64,000 bases of DNA, taken from the NCBI GenBank assembly GCA_033182465.1, contig CP137318.1, forward strand, positions 4,402,001-4,466,000. Direction: 5' to 3'. Origin of the DNA: Sanghuangporus weigelae. Taxonomy: Eukaryota; Basidiomycota; Agaricomycetes; Hymenochaetales; Hymenochaetaceae. Below are positions 61,726 to 64,000 of the stretch, piece after piece. The translations under genes were made by a program, and so were the position numbers. Each line of letters starts with the position of its first letter. The first letter of the stretch is position 1. The notes beneath the pieces were generated by a model. It saw nothing but the letters and a program-made list of their open reading frames with translations. It was not told where the DNA came from and ran no database searches.

Positions 61726-63321
61726 ATGATTCTTACAACTCGATCCGACGTGGAGCCTCTCGATCCGAGTCTGGCAGTTCCTGTAGTTTTGGAAACGGTC
61801 ATGCTGCAATATCTCCAGTTCGCGACAGTCGCACTACTGGTGTACGATTCTGGTGAGTCCATCCTTATGCCTACTTTTGCAGTCTGACAGACCACCGCTT
61901 CAGCTATGACATTTGACCAAGAAGTTTGTCTTGTTCCTCTGATCTAGAACTGAACTCAAATTAGCGAATAACCAGTTCAAATATTTCTGGGTAAGTGCCA
62001 TTTTTCAGTATCTCGTTGGAACCAGATATCGACTCAGAGAGTCGTAGAAACTGCCCGTGAACTCCGTGAACTCTATTTTCTTTGCGGTAAGAGAATTGTA
62101 ATGTTCTTGGCCGTGTAAAATTGACAAACAGGGATCAGAACCGTTACATCGGGATTTTTGGTGCCGTAGCGTATCTTTTTTGTGAGTGTTACATAATTTC
62201 CGTGCTCAGTCCGGCTGACCTTTCGTTGCGTGCAGTCAATACACTCCATTCTAATCTCATGCTGTGAGTCTGGTTCATCGATTTATCTTGTCTAGATCGA
62301 TTGACAGCGTGACTTTCAGATGTATGTGCGCCGTTTTGTCAGGTTTCACGCTGCTAAAGTTTCTGCAGGTCAATTCGCATATTGGAGCAGAACATTAGCG
62401 AGTGAGCACTGAACTGGCTCTTCAAATATGCCTTAACTGATACTTTTTCGTTCAGATTGGTTTATCGTCATATTAATAGACTGTCAGCTATCATTGAAAT
62501 TTGTACAAATTAAACGGATAACTCTAGCTTCTCGATAGACATACTCATGATCAGGGTACTTGCCCTCTTTTCTCAAAGTACTATGTTTCAGTACTTTACC
62601 TTGTAACGCGACTGATCATTACTACTGCGATAGATAAGCGACTAGGGATTATCCTCAAGGCGTTGCTCGTTTCTGAAGCTATTATCTTACTCGCGGTAAA
62701 GATATACATAAACGTCGCAGAAGACAGTATGTCTGAGGATTCGGAAAAAGTTCTCTCCCAGCTAAAATGGTTTCGTATAGTTGCTGTTGGAGGAGTTTCT
62801 GCAGAGATCGCAGTCTGCGGAACTAACAATGCTGCACCACAGGCGGAAACTATCATTGATTGGTGAGAAGAGAACTATCAAACATATCGTGCTTCATGTA
62901 CTCAATCGAGTCAAGGGTTCTTCCAATGGCGTTCGGAACGACACTCCTCTCACTGGTCTTATACAAATCAATCGATTACTGGAAAATGTATGGACGACTG
63001 AACGGAGCTGGACTAGTCGAGGTTATTATTCAAGATCAAGTCATCTATTTCTTTCTGTAAGTCGCATCTTCTGGCATAGGAATAATCGCCGCTTATTCTA
63101 TCAGCGTCGTCATATGCTGTGTCCTTAACATCATCCAAGTGAAATTAGAGGTACCAAACGAGGTCGTATCGATCGCACTCGGGATGTGCGGGAGTCCATC
63201 AATTCTATGCATCATCGGAAGTCGGATGTTGGTTCATTTGAAAGAAGCGGGGCAGCGCGGCGTCAGCGATGGGACGAGTTATAGACTAACATCTATGACC
63301 GCAATCGAGTTCTCGAAATGA
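61726..63321 (+). CDS. DUF6533 family multi-pass membrane protein E
   Basis: The first exon starts MILTTRSDVEPLDPSLAVPV and ends YLQFATVALLVYDS. Further exons give AMTFDQEV, NQFKYFW, KLPVNSVNSIFFA and NRYIGIFGAVAYLF, then the helix RLGIILKALLVSEAIILLAV. After that come KSIDYWKMYGRLNGAGLVE and the last exon with ALGMCGSPSILCIIGSRMLV and HLKEAGQRG, stop at 63319-63321. Gene D has the same exon plan, so D and E are close paralogues. No lesion seen. Function unknown. Confidence 0.65.
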
Positions 63322-64000
63322 CGATGCAAGATCTATTTTATCTTATCTTCTGAATTATGGAGATGAGATTAACTGCGTAGTATATGCTATCATCTTATGT
63401 GTAGTTGCCTCTTGATACTAAATGTTTCTATATTTATGCAGAATGAAACGTCGACATGGAATATTCTTCGCCTGCAAACACGATTTCAATCTGCAACGTG
63501 GAACATTGTGAAACGACTTCTGAACCCGGTCTTTTCAAACGAACAAACACTTTCGACCCCTTTATATACAGCGAGCGCATATAATATTAGCTCATGGATA
63601 AGCAATGGTACCATACTTTGTGGGAGTACTCAGGAAGATGTTAGGCTTAGGGTTAGGCGGTGAAGCAAATATCCCAAAAGCGAGCTAAAAGACTAATCAG
63701 CTATTGGTGAGTGGGGGAACACACACCTCCAATTTCGCCTTTTTATAAGGCTCGTCAGGCTGTACTTAGTCAGTCATGTTAGTCAGTCCACTCCGTGTCG
63801 GAGTCGGGGTTAGTCAGTCAGTTGTCAAAAATTATTACTCACCGATCTTTCCGATTGGTTGGAGCATCACGTGCTGTCATGTGAACGGGCCGAAACGTAA
63901 TATCGTCAGTGTAAACACTTAGTAAGGCCGCGTACCTTTTTCCGATCACGGGTTTGTGATCGGATCTTGATCCTATCATGCCGGTGCAGATCCGAGTGAT
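63322..64000. other. Window end, possible LTR-like sequence
   Basis: No gene is supported. Around 63740 a TATAAGG box is followed by three copies of TTAGTCAGTC (63766, 63779, 63810) and a short hairpin, ACTCCG-TGT-CGGAGT (63790-63804). This resembles the promoter and R region of an LTR, but no ends can be identified. Confidence 0.25.

Noticed and set aside
63641-63660. TTAGGCTTAGGGTTAGGCGG as telomeric sequence
   Set aside because: There is one imperfect TTAGGG unit and no array, so it is not a telomere or a clear internal telomeric repeat.

Overview
The window looks like a gene-poor, transposon-rich stretch of a basidiomycete (Agaricomycetes-type) genome. Genes are cut by many introns of about 45-65 nt with GT...AG ends and CTAAC-like branch sites. 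Six genes belong to the DUF6533 multi-pass membrane family that is expanded in mushroom fungi. The mobile elements are fungal types: a Ty3/gypsy chromovirus with a chromodomain, a Ty1/copia element, a Tc1-type transposase with introns, hAT elements, and foldback elements flanked by TA. There are no bacterial features.

1-22 kb: two copies of one chromovirus, both on the minus strand. Copy 1 (1-5724) is cut by the window edge. Copy 2 (8745-21051) is complete, with 1,512-bp LTRs and a CTCGT target duplication. It sits inside an intron of a host coiled-coil gene (exon 8219-8731, next exon from 21111). Its coding order on the minus strand is a 113-aa ORF, a 344-aa coiled-coil ORF, Gag, Pol (protease, RT, RNase H, integrase, chromodomain) and a 358-aa accessory ORF. 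The PBS is complementary to the element's own predicted mRNA 5' end, 32 nt downstream of a TATA box, which indicates Tf1-type self-priming. Gag and Pol are joined by a G GGA AAA slippery site. A small spliced gene for a membrane protein lies antisense near the 3' LTR. Between the two copies are a SAM-like protein and an intact five-exon Tc1-type transposase.

22-46 kb: DUF6533 genes A (24415-27211), B (28719-30253, broken), F (39041-40570) and C (44287-45952), an alpha/beta hydrolase (36990-38577) and an MFS drug/H+ antiporter (41479-43731). Small DNA transposons are scattered among them: foldback elements at 25477-26560 (in an intron of A) and 31177-31936, and hAT elements at 30254-30911 (in the last exon of B), 32881-33490 and 36118-36808.

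47-54 kb: a defective copia element (47089-53918) with nearly identical LTRs, several in-frame stops, a half-tRNA primer site, and a nested LTR-like insertion (48798-50238).

54-64 kb: DUF6533 genes D (55907-57509) and E (61726-63321), and an apparently intact single-pass membrane protein gene (58290-59599) next to a siderophore-type acetyltransferase pseudogene. The last two form one arm of an inverted segmental duplication; the other, more decayed arm is at about 32.4-35.9 kb.

No sequence search could be run. Family assignments rest on motifs, and exon boundaries are read by eye.
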